Below, one piece after another: positions 13,516-23,697 of a DNA stretch of 64,000 bases (its first letter is position 1; every line of letters begins with the position of its first letter). A program made the translations under genes and the position numbers. The notes beneath the pieces are model-generated. The model worked only from the letters and a program-made list of their open reading frames with translations, was not told the DNA's origin and did not search any database. Source of the DNA: Epichloe hybrida (Eukaryota > Ascomycota > Sordariomycetes > Hypocreales > Clavicipitaceae); assembly GCA_019022495.1 (NCBI GenBank), contig JAFEKR010000051.1, forward strand, positions 1-64,000, read 5' to 3'.

Positions 13516-14439
13516 ATGCATCCCTCAGTCTACGCTGTCCTTGTCACCTGCCTGTACGGCAGCTCTTTCGGCGCCCCCATCGGCGCACCAGTCAACCAGG
13601 TCACTGGCCTGCTTGACGAGGTGACCAAGGGTCTCCCCATCAACGGCGCTGCCGAGAACCTCGTTGGTGGCATCGTCAAGCGAAACGTTGTTCCCACGAC
13701 CCTTGGAAACAAAGTCCCTGTTGGTCAAGTCGCCGACGGCCTGACTGGGAACCGAGTCGAAAACATTGTTGGTGGCCTTGCCAAGGGTGCCAATGTTGGA
13801 TCTGTCGTACCCTCTTCGACTGAGAAGGGCCTCGATGGTCTTCCCGTTGGGTCTGAGAACGAGCTCCTCGAGGGCCTCCCGCTTGCTGGTGGCAAGGAGA
13901 AGCGAGACACTGGCCTCCCCGGTGTTGGGGATCTCGAGGACCTCCCCGCTGGCTCTGGAAGTGATGCCCTTAAAAACTTCCCCGTTGGAAGTGAGCTCCT
14001 CAAGAACATCCCGCTTGTTGGTGGCAAGGAGAAGCGAGACACTGGCCTCGTTAGGGACCTGAAGGACCTCCCCGTTGGAAGTGAGCTCCTCAAAAACATC
14101 CCGATTGTTGGTGGCAAGGAGAAGCGAGACACTGGCCTCCCCGTTGGGGACCTCGAGGACCTCCCCGTTGGCTCTGGGAGCGAGCTCCTTGAAAACCTCC
14201 CCGTTGGAAGTGAGCTCCTCAAGAACATCCCGCTTGTTGGTGGCAAGGAGAAGCGAGACACTGGCCTCGTTAGGGACCTGAAGGACCTCCCCGTTGGAAG
14301 TGAGCTCCTCAAAAACATCCCGATTGTTGGTGGCGAGAAGTCAGACACTGGCCTCCCTCTTGGCAACGTCGACCAGATCCTGAAGCCTGTCACTAGCATC
14401 GTCGACGGGCCTCTTGAAGGTCATCCCGCTGGCATCTAA
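13516..14439 (+). CDS. Secreted Kex2-processed repeat protein (KEP-like)
   Basis: Single-exon, 307 aa. The first ~20 residues (MHPSVYAVLVTCLYGSSFGA) read as a signal peptide. Dibasic KR sites lie at 55-56, 129-130, 173-174, 203-204 and 246-247; the last four are in the context GGKEKR followed by DTGL. Cutting there by the Golgi protease Kex2 would release peptides of about 74, 44, 30, 43 and 60 residues. Internal units alternate long and short and share the motif VGSELLKNIP(L/I)VGG, so the real period is a long+short pair of ~73 aa, present nearly twice. A final unit has EKS where KR is expected. Repeats lack Tyr, Trp and Cys. This layout fits the published class of fungal Kex2-processed repeat proteins (such as Ustilago Rep1 repellents). 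The specific function is unknown. Confidence 0.8.
   Translation: MHPSVYAVLVTCLYGSSFGAPIGAPVNQVTGLLDEVTKGLPINGAAENLVGGIVKRNVVPTTLGNKVPVGQVADGLTGNRVENIVGGLAKGANVGSVVPSSTEKGLDGLPVGSENELLEGLPLAGGKEKRDTGLPGVGDLEDLPAGSGSDALKNFPVGSELLKNIPLVGGKEKRDTGLVRDLKDLPVGSELLKNIPIVGGKEKRDTGLPVGDLEDLPVGSGSELLENLPVGSELLKNIPLVGGKEKRDTGLVRDLKDLPVGSELLKNIPIVGGEKSDTGLPLGNVDQILKPVTSIVDGPLEGHPAGI
13906..14346 (+). repeat. Internal coding repeats of ~220 bp (two higher-order copies)
   Basis: Within the secreted protein, residues 131-204 and 205-277 are near-copies of one another (long unit plus short unit). At DNA level they are almost identical, which suggests recent duplication or gene conversion inside the gene and makes copy number likely to vary between strains. 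Confidence 0.75.
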
Positions 14440-14997
14440 ATGATCCGACCTTTGCACAAATTCTTCGTGGTGCAGGGCGACCAACAAGGCTGGAGACTTG
14501 TGGGGCAATATATACATACATGAGCTTGGTTGCGGGTCTTTGGTCATTTTTCGTGTGTATATTTTTGGCAACGTGTTCGTGGGGATGACGGGCAATGTCG
14601 ACGAGTTTAGATACCAATAGAGACAGTGTTCGTGTTCCGTGGTTTCACGACAGTCGTGTGCGGTCCAAGATTGTGTGAAGTTCGCGAGTGTGTGTGATGT
14701 GACATGGACCCTGTCTTGGCTGTTCTCCTGGTTGTCGTATCATCATCGTATGTAATGTTGTACAAGAGTCTTGTGGCCCCCCTTCCTCTCCGAGAGCTCT
14801 CCGAGTCTCCCCACGCCGGCTTCGGCCAAATGCACATTGAGCTGACCTCGTCCCACTCACTTTGGGAAGGCGCGGGCGGCCCCGTCATTCGATTCGACCC
14901 ATTCTGCACGACATTCGTTATTCTCCCGTGCTCCTGCTTCGCATTCGCATTCGCATTCGCCCATCGTTTCGCAACCTGCAATTTGTCCAGTCACGCC
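14440..14997. other. Intergenic region between repeat protein and cystinosin-like gene
   Basis: About 560 bases with the presumed 3' UTR of the upstream gene and the promoter of the next. A short GCATTC repeat (about 14,940-14,958) lies ~40 bp before the ATG at 14998. No additional gene is seen. Confidence 0.6.
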
Positions 14998-15928
14998 ATG
15001 GGCCTTCCTCAAGTCATTTCTGGCCTCTTTGGCTGGATCTACACCTTTTGCTGGAGCGCATCCTTCTATCCCCAACTTTTGCTGAATTTCCGTCGGAAGA
15101 GCACGTCGGGCACTACAGTTGATTTCCCCTTGATCAACGTCCTTGGTAAGCAACCGTGTCTTGCATGTTGCGAGCATCGTCGTAGCGCGCGCGGGCTCTC
15201 GCGCACGCGCAAAGCCTGTTGCTGTTGCTGACAAGATCTTTCCTTTAGGCTTCGTGGCTTACTTTCTGTCCAGCGCCGCTCTGTACTATTCCAGCGTCGT
15301 CCGCAGCCAGTACGCCGCTCGACACCATGGGTTGACCCCGACTGTTCAGTTCAACGACATCACCTTTGCGCTGCACGCATCCGTCGTCTCCGCCGTCACT
15401 GTGTCGCAGTACCTGAGTCAGTCATGGTGGGGATTCACTCCCTCGGCGGGCTCGAGCCCCAGCCGCTTTATACTTGGTGTCGCAGTCGGCTCGTTGGTTG
15501 CCGTGTTCGTCGTCTGGACTTTCGCTGCATCTGCATCTACCGCGGCCAAGGGCCACGTCGACCCCTTGAGCGACTGGTGTGAATTGGACATTGTCTACAC
15601 GCTGGGCTACGTCAAGCTCGCCGTTTCCATGATCAAGCTGTGGCCGCAGATCCTCACCAACTACCGCAACAAGAGCACCGAGGGCTGGAGTGTCTGGCAA
15701 GTCACTCTGGATCTCGTGGGTGGCATCTTGAGCACCGCACAGCAGGGTATCGATAGTTACTTGCAGCATGACTGGAGTGGAATCACGGGGAATCCCGTCA
15801 AGTTTGCGCTGGGCAACATAAGCTTTGTGTACGATAGCATTTTCCTCGCACAGCATTACGTTTTGTATCGCGAATCCGAAAGCAAGCTTGAAGGGGACGA
15901 GGAGCAGAGCAGGCGTCGGTTGGACTAG
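14998..15928 (+). CDS. ERS1: Cystinosin/ERS1-like PQ-loop lysosomal (vacuolar) transporter
   Basis: Seven-helix PQ-loop protein; the family exports cystine from the lysosome or vacuole with protons. Two exons, 14998-15145 and 15249-15928, join in phase to give 275 aa, near the length of yeast Ers1. The first PQ motif is in [16 protein letters not shown] (P25-Q26) and the second in [19 protein letters not shown], both with the K-S-T-x-G tail typical of cystinosins. The remaining sequence is a series of hydrophobic segments. The ATG is the first in frame before the first helix. Substrate is inferred from family only. Confidence 0.9.
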
Positions 15929-17396
15929 GCTCTAGATATGCTCTGAATATGCATGTGTTGCCCCCCCCCCCAAAAAAAAAAAAAAAAAAAAAGAGGCGCA
16001 GCCGACTGGCTACTATGTGTCTTGCAACAGAAAGCATGCTTGTAATCGACGACCCCGACGAACCACCGATCCCTGACTCGTCCAAATTTCAAGAATGCCG
16101 CCCTCACCCGCCTCGCCAAGCGATTCTCTCCCCGAAGATGAATTAGATGGAATCACGTTTCAACGTCTGCTTTCCTCACGCATCACGGGATGCGGGATGG
16201 CCACCTCGCGAATTTTCATGCAAAAAAATAGCATTGGCCAGACTGGCCAGATTGGCCACTTGATATGCCCGAGTAGCGGCATCAATTCTCATCACTTCAC
16301 CGTAGACTTTTACCGCGACGTCTTGCTGAAGCCTACGTGTTGCCTAACCCTCACCAATGTGTTGTCGCAGGTAGTTGTCGAACTCTCATCTGCGCACATG
16401 GCAACTTTGATGAGTCATCCAGGGGCAAAAATATGCAAGAGCAAGATTGAATTTCTTGGTTCACTGGTGGCCTCGGTGGGAAAGCATGTTAGAGACTCTC
16501 AACTTTAACGAGTCATCTAAAAGCAAAAAAATACGAATTATGCAAGAGCAAGAGTAAATTTCTTAGTTTACTAGAAGCGTTGGTGGGAAAGCATGTTTCT
16601 GGAAACTTATAAATTTAACGAGTCATCTAAGAGCAAAAAATATGCAAGAGCAAGAGCGAGAGCGAGAGCAAGAGCAAGAGCAAGAGCAAGAGCAAGAGCA
16701 AGAGCAAGAGCAAGAGCAAGTTTCTTGGTTCACTAGACTTTTCAAATTTCTTGGCTCACCGGACGACTCGGTGGGAAAGCATGTTTATGGAGTTCTCCTC
16801 GAACCTCGCACCAGGACCACGAGCTTGCCAGATGTGGTGAGCTTCGTGTCTTCCCTCACGGATCACATCCTGTGTTCCTGGTAATACTTCCTCGTTTCCA
16901 TGGTCCGTAAAGGTCCGTTGAAATGTATCTGAGCTCGCCATGGACATTTCACCGCCAAACCTGTCGGAAAGACACTCTGCTCTGATTTAACTTTGTCCAT
17001 GCAGAAACACGACAACTTAATCCGACGGACCGCATGTAAACGGCACACCCGCATGACCATCCCGAATTAAGATTTCAAGTTTGCCAACTCGGCAAACTTA
17101 GTCGTAAAAGCCTCTTTTTTCCAATGACTACAAGTTTCCCCCGCTCTCCCTCTTTGCTGGTCTCTTTTTGCAGTCTTGTCCCTCTTTCTTCAACCGAGTT
17201 CCTGAAGCCCCTTAGTAAAAGTTCATATCATCAAGTGTTCTCATCACTCTTCTCATCAAAACAACCTGATCAGACATACATTCCATCTCACTCTTATATA
17301 CAAGCTTCTCATACCCAACTTGAAAACAAATCTGCTCCATCATTAAAAAGAAACCCCTTATATTCCATAAATACTCAAAGACATACATCTCCAACC
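15929..17396. other. Intergenic region with homopolymers and a ~100-bp tandem repeat
   Basis: Begins with an 11-C/23-A double homopolymer run (about 15,961-15,993) and then contains the imperfect tandem repeat listed separately. The end is a T/C-rich leader to the next gene. Open frames crossing it are short and of low complexity. Confidence 0.6.
16412..16790. repeat. Three imperfect tandem copies of a ~100-bp unit, third expanded by (AGAGCA)n
   Basis: Each copy opens with GAGTCATC, goes on to a GCAAAAA run, ATGCAAGAGCAAGA, TTTCTTGGTTCACT and ends in GGTGGGAAAGCATGTT. Starts are 16412, 16510 and 16620. In the third copy the internal AGAGCA hexamer is expanded to about a dozen units (about 16,645-16,720), so a microsatellite has grown inside a minisatellite. 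Confidence 0.75.
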
Positions 17397-17990
17397 ATGC
17401 CAGCCGAAAACCTGCTGTCCGGCGCCCTCGGCCCCGGCCCTATCCCAGCAAGGCCACAGGCTTCAGCATCGCGATTAGATTCAGGAACAGCTACAGCGTC
17501 CTTTTCGTCATCAGCCTCAGCCTCAGCTCCGGGTCAGGCTCCGGCTCAGGCTCCTACTGAACCACGCACTCCTCACCCACACGTCTTCCGCGTGGCCGAG
17601 AACCTTAAGATGCGCCTCGAGCAAGACCGCCTCAAGCGCCAGGCAGAGCATGAGGCTAAGTACCCCCTCGATCTCTCACAGCTAGCAGACGAGCTTGGAC
17701 CCTACTGCGACCTGCTGGACGAGCCTTCCGCGTCGGTGACCTCGTCATCATCCTTCATGTGCCCTTTCCCTCCCCCCTTTGCCCGCATTCCCCCCGAGCT
17801 CAGGGCCCCCCCGAACCAGGAGCTCATCTACGAGTGTCAATATCCTCCTGCTCATCTTCAGCCCCCGCCGCAAAACCCCACACCTTGGCACGCACGATTC
17901 CCTGTTGCCGGGCTGCCATTTACCTCTTCCTACTACGAAGAAGAAGACGGCGACGACATTCAGGATCAGGATCAAGATCAGAATCAGAAT

Positions 17991-18037
<47 letters not shown>

Positions 18038-18575
18038 TCAGAATCAAGAGCAAGTTCCCTTCAAGGATTTCGCAGAAATAGCAGCCGCGTCCGAACCCCT
18101 ACCAGCGGCCACAGCCACAGCCACAGATTCTCAACGACGCTCCCCGACCGCGGACGTATAGTAAGTACACCCATCGTAACCTCTCTGCCTCTTTGCCACC
18201 CCCGAATAGTAGTACCAACAAGTCATAGCTTTGAAAACCGTCGCCTGGCCCGCATCAACGGCGCTATCTTCATTCACAGCCCCTTCGCCACTCTCTATCC
18301 GTTGATGGACCCCAGCACCGGAAAACCATGTATCTGGTTCCCCAAGACGATCCCTGAGCTGCACAAGACAGGAAGTAAGTACATGACTTGCCGCCCCCTT
18401 GCCTCCACCTCCCCTCCCCCCCCCCAATCCCCCGGAACAAAACCCGTACTTATAATCGCTAGTCAACGCTATCAATCAGATGCTCTGCATTGTGTGGAAG
18501 GGTTTCGACCTCAATGCCGACAAGGCGACCAAGATTGACTGGATTGCCCACCAATGGGTCCAATTTACGCAATAA
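17397..18575 (+). CDS. Orphan protein with Q/N-repeat tract
   Basis: Not recognised. Three exons, 17397-18160, 18229-18374 and 18463-18575, join in phase to 340 aa. An upstream in-frame ATG (17124) exists, but I prefer 17397 (CCAACCATGC context) because the extra 91 residues look like translated leader. The N-terminal half is S/A/P-rich. A charged helical stretch (RVAENLKMRLEQDRLKRQAE) follows, then a proline-rich part and an acidic segment. A (QN)n run of about 30 residues, encoded by CAGAAC hexamers, follows the acidic segment. The last ~85 residues are ordinary and folded-looking (FENRRLARINGAIFIHSPFA..., ending WIAHQWVQFTQ) and probably the conserved part. No signal peptide or membrane helix. 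The Q/N tract gives it prion-like composition, but no function is claimed. Confidence 0.6.
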
Positions 18576-19216
18576 TTGCATTGTTTGTCACAGAAATGGA
18601 AATGAGGTCAAGATTGTGGATTTTATGGCTATGGAATAGACGCATTTAGAGATTGTGCTTGTACGAAAACGATGGATTAGAATATTGTGATGATTACAAG
18701 GATTGCATTTACAGAAAGAGGAGGGGATTCTTGGACAATTTGCACGGCTGGGTTGCCAACTTGGTGACCGGAAAATATGGGGGGAAAAATCAACTCAAAT
18801 CATGATGAGTAAAGTTGGGTGAAACTGTATCACAATTCCAGCTACACAAGTTGAAAATTTTCCCTCTACTTGCACATACGGCCATACCTACTAGAAAATT
18901 CGGGATCCCGTCACGCTCCTCCGCGAGGTTATATAGCCTTGGAATGTAGAGGTATATACATTGGTTTATAGAGGTCAAGATTACTGTTTCGAAAGAGCCA
19001 TAAACTAATTTATAGAAACAAACACTACTCATACTAGACACAGGTTCTGGTCTGGAATTGAGATAATCAATGGGCCGCTGATTGGGCGGGGAGTTGGCGC
19101 TGGAGGACTCTGGCAGGTTCACTTATTCTGACTACAATTCCGTACTGATGAAACAACTTCAAAGCAGGAGACTGCCAACCGAACATGTACCACTATCGGC
19201 ATGCTAGCGGGATTCT
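18576..19216. other. Convergent intergenic region
   Basis: About 640 bases between the 3' ends of the orphan gene (plus) and the methyltransferase gene (minus). It is A+T-richer than its flanks. No open frame of note. Confidence 0.6.
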
Positions 19217-20251
19217 TTATTCGGGTATTAACAAATGGCGAAGACGCTTGATGCCATCCGAAGTTGACAGACAGCATCCTCCTACTACGATTTGCTTCCA
19301 TTTCCCTCTTGCCTGCGTTGCTTTGACAACTCCCGCCACCTGCTCCTCCCATGGAACCTTGTCCGTACACTTGTCCGCCTCTGGCAACTCCCACCTCATG
19401 GTTTCATAGCTAAACTTCTCGCCATTGACTCCGTCTGGGTAGAGTACCAAGGCCGGCCATTCCTGCAACTGGCCTGCTTCAGTCATGGCGAGAATCGCCT
19501 TCTCGTATCCACGCAGAAGCGTGTCGAGTTTCCAGACGTTGGTACAGTTGATGCCGATCCCCCACGGCAGTGCTTTCGCGAATTCGGGGCTCAGCATCGA
19601 TTCGACTGCCTCTTCGACTGATGCACCGCTGGGTAGAGCAAACTTGTCGTCCGGATACACGCAGCTCATCCAGAAAGGGATGGTGGCTAGCTTGGGCACA
19701 TGGTCGAGAGCCCTTCTCATAGCCTTTATCTCATCAACACGGGGGATGGTCTCGAATGCCAAGTATCCGAGTCTTGATGCTACGTCGGTGATACTGGTGA
19801 ATAGCTCGATCCGCTGCGTATGCCAAGCTTGCAGGGTATCAAGTCGATCGTGGTCACTGTCGTACTGGCCACTGTATTCTTGACAAGGCTTCATGATGGC
19901 CCCGTATGGGCCCATGCTGAGCGCCACTTTTGCATCTTTGTGCTTTGCTTCCTCGGCAACTCTGACCACATCGTTGATCAGCTCTGGGATGTGTTCTGAG
20001 GGAATTCCGCTGGGATAACTTTCTGTTCTAGTCCGTGAGAATGCGTCTTGGTTAACCTGGTATGTTGCCGTTAAGAGTATATCGACGGGCACAGTGCCGA
20101 AATCTTGCTGACATTGGAGGAGAGTTTCGCGATCGGAAAGAACGAGATGTGCAGTCCATAAAGGAGCGTCATCGTTCAATTCGACGTTGAACTTTTTGAT
20201 CAAAGACGTGCCTAGGCCGCCGTCTAGGATCAGTATGTTGTCTGTAGCCAT
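19217..20251 (-). CDS. Homocysteine S-methyltransferase (MHT1/SAM4 family)
   Basis: Cytosolic zinc enzyme that transfers a methyl group from S-methylmethionine or S-adenosylmethionine to homocysteine, giving methionine. Single exon, 344 aa, the usual length. The start ILDGGLGTSL is the family N-terminus. The zinc-binding cysteines are visible as GINCTN (C236) and GGCC (C326, C327). No frame breaks. It is transcribed away from the monooxygenase gene, sharing a ~790-bp promoter that contains the GCTGACGGCAT array. It may be plain methionine salvage, or a tailoring or supply enzyme of the proposed cluster; the sequence cannot decide. Confidence 0.9.
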   Translation of the reverse strand: MATDNILILDGGLGTSLIKKFNVELNDDAPLWTAHLVLSDRETLLQCQQDFGTVPVDILLTATYQVNQDAFSRTRTESYPSGIPSEHIPELINDVVRVAEEAKHKDAKVALSMGPYGAIMKPCQEYSGQYDSDHDRLDTLQAWHTQRIELFTSITDVASRLGYLAFETIPRVDEIKAMRRALDHVPKLATIPFWMSCVYPDDKFALPSGASVEEAVESMLSPEFAKALPWGIGINCTNVWKLDTLLRGYEKAILAMTEAGQLQEWPALVLYPDGVNGEKFSYETMRWELPEADKCTDKVPWEEQVAGVVKATQARGKWKQIVVGGCCLSTSDGIKRLRHLLIPE

Positions 20252-21039
20252 TTGTAGAAAGGGCCAAAATGGCGGTTTCTACATGAGAAGAAGAGCTAAT
20301 CGTGAAACCCAAAAAGTAAACTGAAGAATAAAACAGAAATCGGAAAGTAAATCGAGATTGAGATGACTTGCTGTGTTTCGGCCAGCGCATTTGTACTGCA
20401 GGTCGAATTAGCCTAGGAAGCTTGTCTGATACCAGGTGACATTACTTTTGCTTCCCCCTGGGGCCAAGGATCTGCGAGCAGCACCACCAACCAGTATGCG
20501 GGCATCCGCGCTCTCGATGACATTCATGCTGACAACGGGTCATGCTAATGATGTTCGAGGACTGCAGGGCTACCGTATACTATGACCAGGGATCCTCGAT
20601 ATGCAGTCATCAAGACTGCATTTGCATTGATATTGGGAGCTTATGTCATGAAGTCCGTGGCTCCAGCACTTACTTGAATCCTTCCATTGGTCCCAACTTT
20701 GTCACACTTTCTCGAACATGGCAAGTTCGCATTTGAGGTCCGCCAAATGTAAGCCAGTGCGGAAAGGGTGCTCCCTCGGTTGAATGCCGATAAGCCCACC
20801 AGCTGACCATCAATAATAGTACGCTGACGGCATGCTGACGGCATGCTGACGGCTGTCTTATATCATCTTTTGCAACATTGACGAGATGTGACGAAGCATG
20901 GTCAGCAGTTTTTAGAGAATTTGAGCCGTCGGCTGTGGCGAGGGAATCATGTTTCCTACAAGAACTGCCTGAACCTGGGTCCGCAAAGGGTGGCCAAGCT
21001 ACGAATACGAATTGGACACAAGACGGACCAGAAGTTCCC
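20252..21039. promoter_or_regulatory. Divergent promoter of methyltransferase and monooxygenase genes
   Basis: A 788-bp region between two divergently oriented starts. It contains one ATGCTGACAACGG site near 20,526 and the three-unit 11-bp array at 20823-20855. An open frame runs upstream of the chosen monooxygenase ATG without any in-frame ATG, so it is probably 5' leader. Confidence 0.55.
20823..20855. repeat. 11-bp tandem array GCTGACGGCAT x3
   Basis: Units at 20823-20833, 20834-20844 and 20845-20855 (the last ends CTG instead of CAT). It lies 185 bp before the monooxygenase ATG. The core GCTGACGG recurs in the ligase/transporter promoter at 27312-27319. Confidence 0.75.
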
Positions 21040-22817
21040 ATGTACACACTTCCTGAAATACCTCGAATCGATCGCCATGCCGACGAGCCGCGCGGACTGA
21101 GAGTTGCAGTCATTGGTGCGGGTATATCCGGCATCATTGCCGGGGTACTGCTCCCAGCCAAGGTTCCCGGTATTGAACTGACGATTTTTGAGAAGAATCC
21201 AGATGTTGTTAGTCAGAACCTCTGAATGTATCTGAATAAATCCTTTTGATGTCCAGATGCTGATATGCAGTCAAGGGCGGAGCGTGGTTCGAAAACGTCT
21301 ATCCTGGTGTTCGCTGCGACGTACCAGCACATGTGTACCAGACATCGTTTGAGATAAATACCCAGTGGAGCGAGGTGTACGCACAGGGTGAGGAAATACG
21401 ACAGTACTGGACAAGAACGGCGAGGAAACATGGACTTTACAAGTACTTGAAGCTCTCTCAGCGCGTTGAAAATCTGTCTTGGGATAGTACAAAGGCTATC
21501 TGGCACGTCACTGTGCAGAACCTCCCAACAGGAGAAAGCCATGTTCATGAAACCGACTTTGTACTTGGCGCAATTGGCCGCTTCAATGACTGGAAGATAC
21601 CCAATTATCCGGGAATCAAGGACTTCGAGGGGTTGATCCGCCATGCGTCAAATTGGGACCCTACATTCGACGTTGCAGGGAAGAAAGCTGCCGTTATTGG
21701 AAATGGGTCAACGGGCATTCAATTGATGACCAATATCTACAACAAGACTGCACGGCTGGACCACTATGCCCGCAGCAAAACGTGGATTGCGCCAGACTTT
21801 CTGGGCGATTCAACGAGCCTAGAGTCTTTTCCAATATCTGAAGAGACCAAAAGATCCTTCAGCGACATGGACGTGTACCTTGAATATCGTAAGAATATTG
21901 AACAAAACTTCTGGCGTGGAATCGATGGTTGGCTCAAGGGATCAGAAAGCAACCATCAAGCGCGCGAGGAATTCGTACAACATGCTCAACGACGACTTGC
22001 CAAAAGGCCGCATCTTGTTGATTCCATGATTCCTGATTTTTCTCCCCACTGCCGCCGCTTGACTCCAGGTCCCGGGTATTTTGAGGCCATTACTTCGGAC
22101 AAGGTCGAGTACATTCAGACCCCAATTCGGCGATTTACACGGACTGGAATTGAGACGGTTGATGGCACGCATCGAGAAGTGGACGCAATCTTCGCTGCCA
22201 CCGGCGCAAACATTAACGCAGTGCCCCCATTCAGTATCACGGCGAACGGCAAGGATCTTACGAAACTTTGGTCCGAGGGAGGAGAATACGGATTTCCATA
22301 TAGTTATCTTGGTATTGCCACCCCTGGATTTCCAAACCTTCTCTTTATCCTCGGGCCCAATGGTGCAGGTCGCACGGGAACGGTTCCGCACAACGTGGAA
22401 GTGCAAGTAACACTCTTTGCAAGGATTCTGCGCAAGGTCAGCCGAGAAGGCATCAAGACGATCCAACCATCCAAGAAAGCCACTGATGATTTTATACAAT
22501 ATTCGGATGCGTTCTGGAAAACCACGGTTTTATCCGAAAAATGCAGTTCGTGGTACAATGGTGGCATTCCTGGATCGCGTGTCCATGGTTTGTGGCCTGG
22601 CAGCTCATCCCTGGTATCTATCATTTCTCATGACCCAAGATGGGAAGATTGGGAATACGAGTATCTTACCGATACCGGAAATCGTCTTTTGTGGTACTTT
22701 GGTAATGGCAGCACTAAAAGGGAGCGCAACATGGACCATGATGTTACCTCATACCTTGTCGATCCAGCTGAAATAGATTTGAAAAAGCTTCACGAAGGCT
22801 GGTGGAGTGTCTCTTAA
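21040..22817 (+). CDS. FAD-dependent Baeyer-Villiger-type monooxygenase
   Basis: Flavoenzyme that uses NADPH and O2 to insert oxygen next to a carbonyl, or to oxidise N or S in related enzymes. Exons 21040-21207 and 21276-22817 give 569 aa, normal for the family. The FAD-binding motif is GAGISG (residues 26-31). The 68-bp intron (donor GTTAGT, acceptor AAG) restores the conserved join EKNPDV-GGAWFENVYPG. The type I fingerprint FxGxxxHxxxW(P/D) is met exactly by FEGLIRHASNWD, and the NADPH-site motif is GNGSTGIQ. These motifs make a fungal class B monooxygenase nearly certain. Substrate is unknown. It is the divergent partner of the methyltransferase gene and a likely tailoring enzyme of the proposed cluster. 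Confidence 0.92.
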
Positions 22818-23697
22818 GCAGAGTATAAAGACATAATTTTTTACCTAGAAATGTAATTATCATGTAAAAGAGCTCGGAAAATCCAGGGAAACAAAAACAT
22901 TCATTTATCATCAACTGGCAAACATGAAATGTTGCTCTTATGCATTGTCGTGAAAATTACAACGAGACAGTTGGGCAATACTAATATGAAAATCATCCCA
23001 CAAATCCAGTTGAAGCATTCTTCTCCACCAGGGATATGACCTTTAAAATACGGAGCATTTTTCGCAAGGTGACGAATAACGATGTAGGCCAAGCTGGTAA
23101 TACCAAACCCAAAGTTGAATTTGGTATTACGCTCTGGCGAGCCTTTGGGCTTCTTGATACTTGACGAAAACCATTGCCAATTCCGAATGTCTCGAGAAAT
23201 TGTAACATTGTAACATTGAACGAGTGGGCAAATCAGCCGTAGCATGGCCTTCGAGAAGGGGGTTGCTGGTCGGGTGAGCAACCACGGAGTTAGGCCACGG
23301 AACCGAGATGAGTCAGTTTCGCCCGATCAAACGTTTGCGAAGAAATCCAACCGGATCAACAAGATGCTGAGGTCATATAAGCTGACACTAAATGGCTTAC
23401 TTTGTTCACTTCATTCGGTCATCAACGTAAGCAATACTCCCCTGATGATTGCTTCTACATGTCTCATTCGTGGAATCTTCGTGTTCATTGTAGCCAAGGG
23501 GCGATCCCTCGGTCCTTTTTCAGAATGCGGAAATTACGTATGCTAAGAACGAAAAAGTCTCGTAGAGGCGGCGGATTCTTTATGTCCAATCTTTCCGCCT
23601 GTACAATGTGGCCAGACGTAAACCCCGTAGCAGGTTGGCCTCCGTACTTGTCTCCCAGTCGGCAAGACGAACCCCCTGTTTTCATACTTCATTGACC
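22818..23697. other. Intergenic region with a possible membrane-protein relic
   Basis: About 880 bases between two plus-strand genes. The left part contains a minus-strand frame listed separately as a possible relic. The right part should hold the promoter of the next gene; one GCTGACA site lies near 23,380. Confidence 0.5.
22901..23281 (-). pseudogene. Possible relic of a multi-pass membrane protein (C-terminal part)
   Basis: A 126-codon frame ends in two hydrophobic segments (FGITSLAYIVIR and ICGMIFILVLPNCLVVIF) separated by a charged loop with GGEECFNW. The spacing loosely recalls the last two helices of fungal RTA1-like proteins, but I cannot align it confidently and the upstream part has no partner exon that I can find. 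It could also be chance. Treat as a weak call. Confidence 0.2.

Noticed and set aside
13516..14439. Dikaritin/ustiloxin-type RiPP precursor
   Set aside because: The Kex2-repeat layout fits, but repeats lack Tyr, Trp and Cys and no UstY-like (DUF3328) or tyrosinase gene lies nearby; neighbours are housekeeping genes.
16095..16508. 137-codon plus-strand frame before the tandem repeat
   Set aside because: It runs into the minisatellite, shows no motif and has no splice partner.
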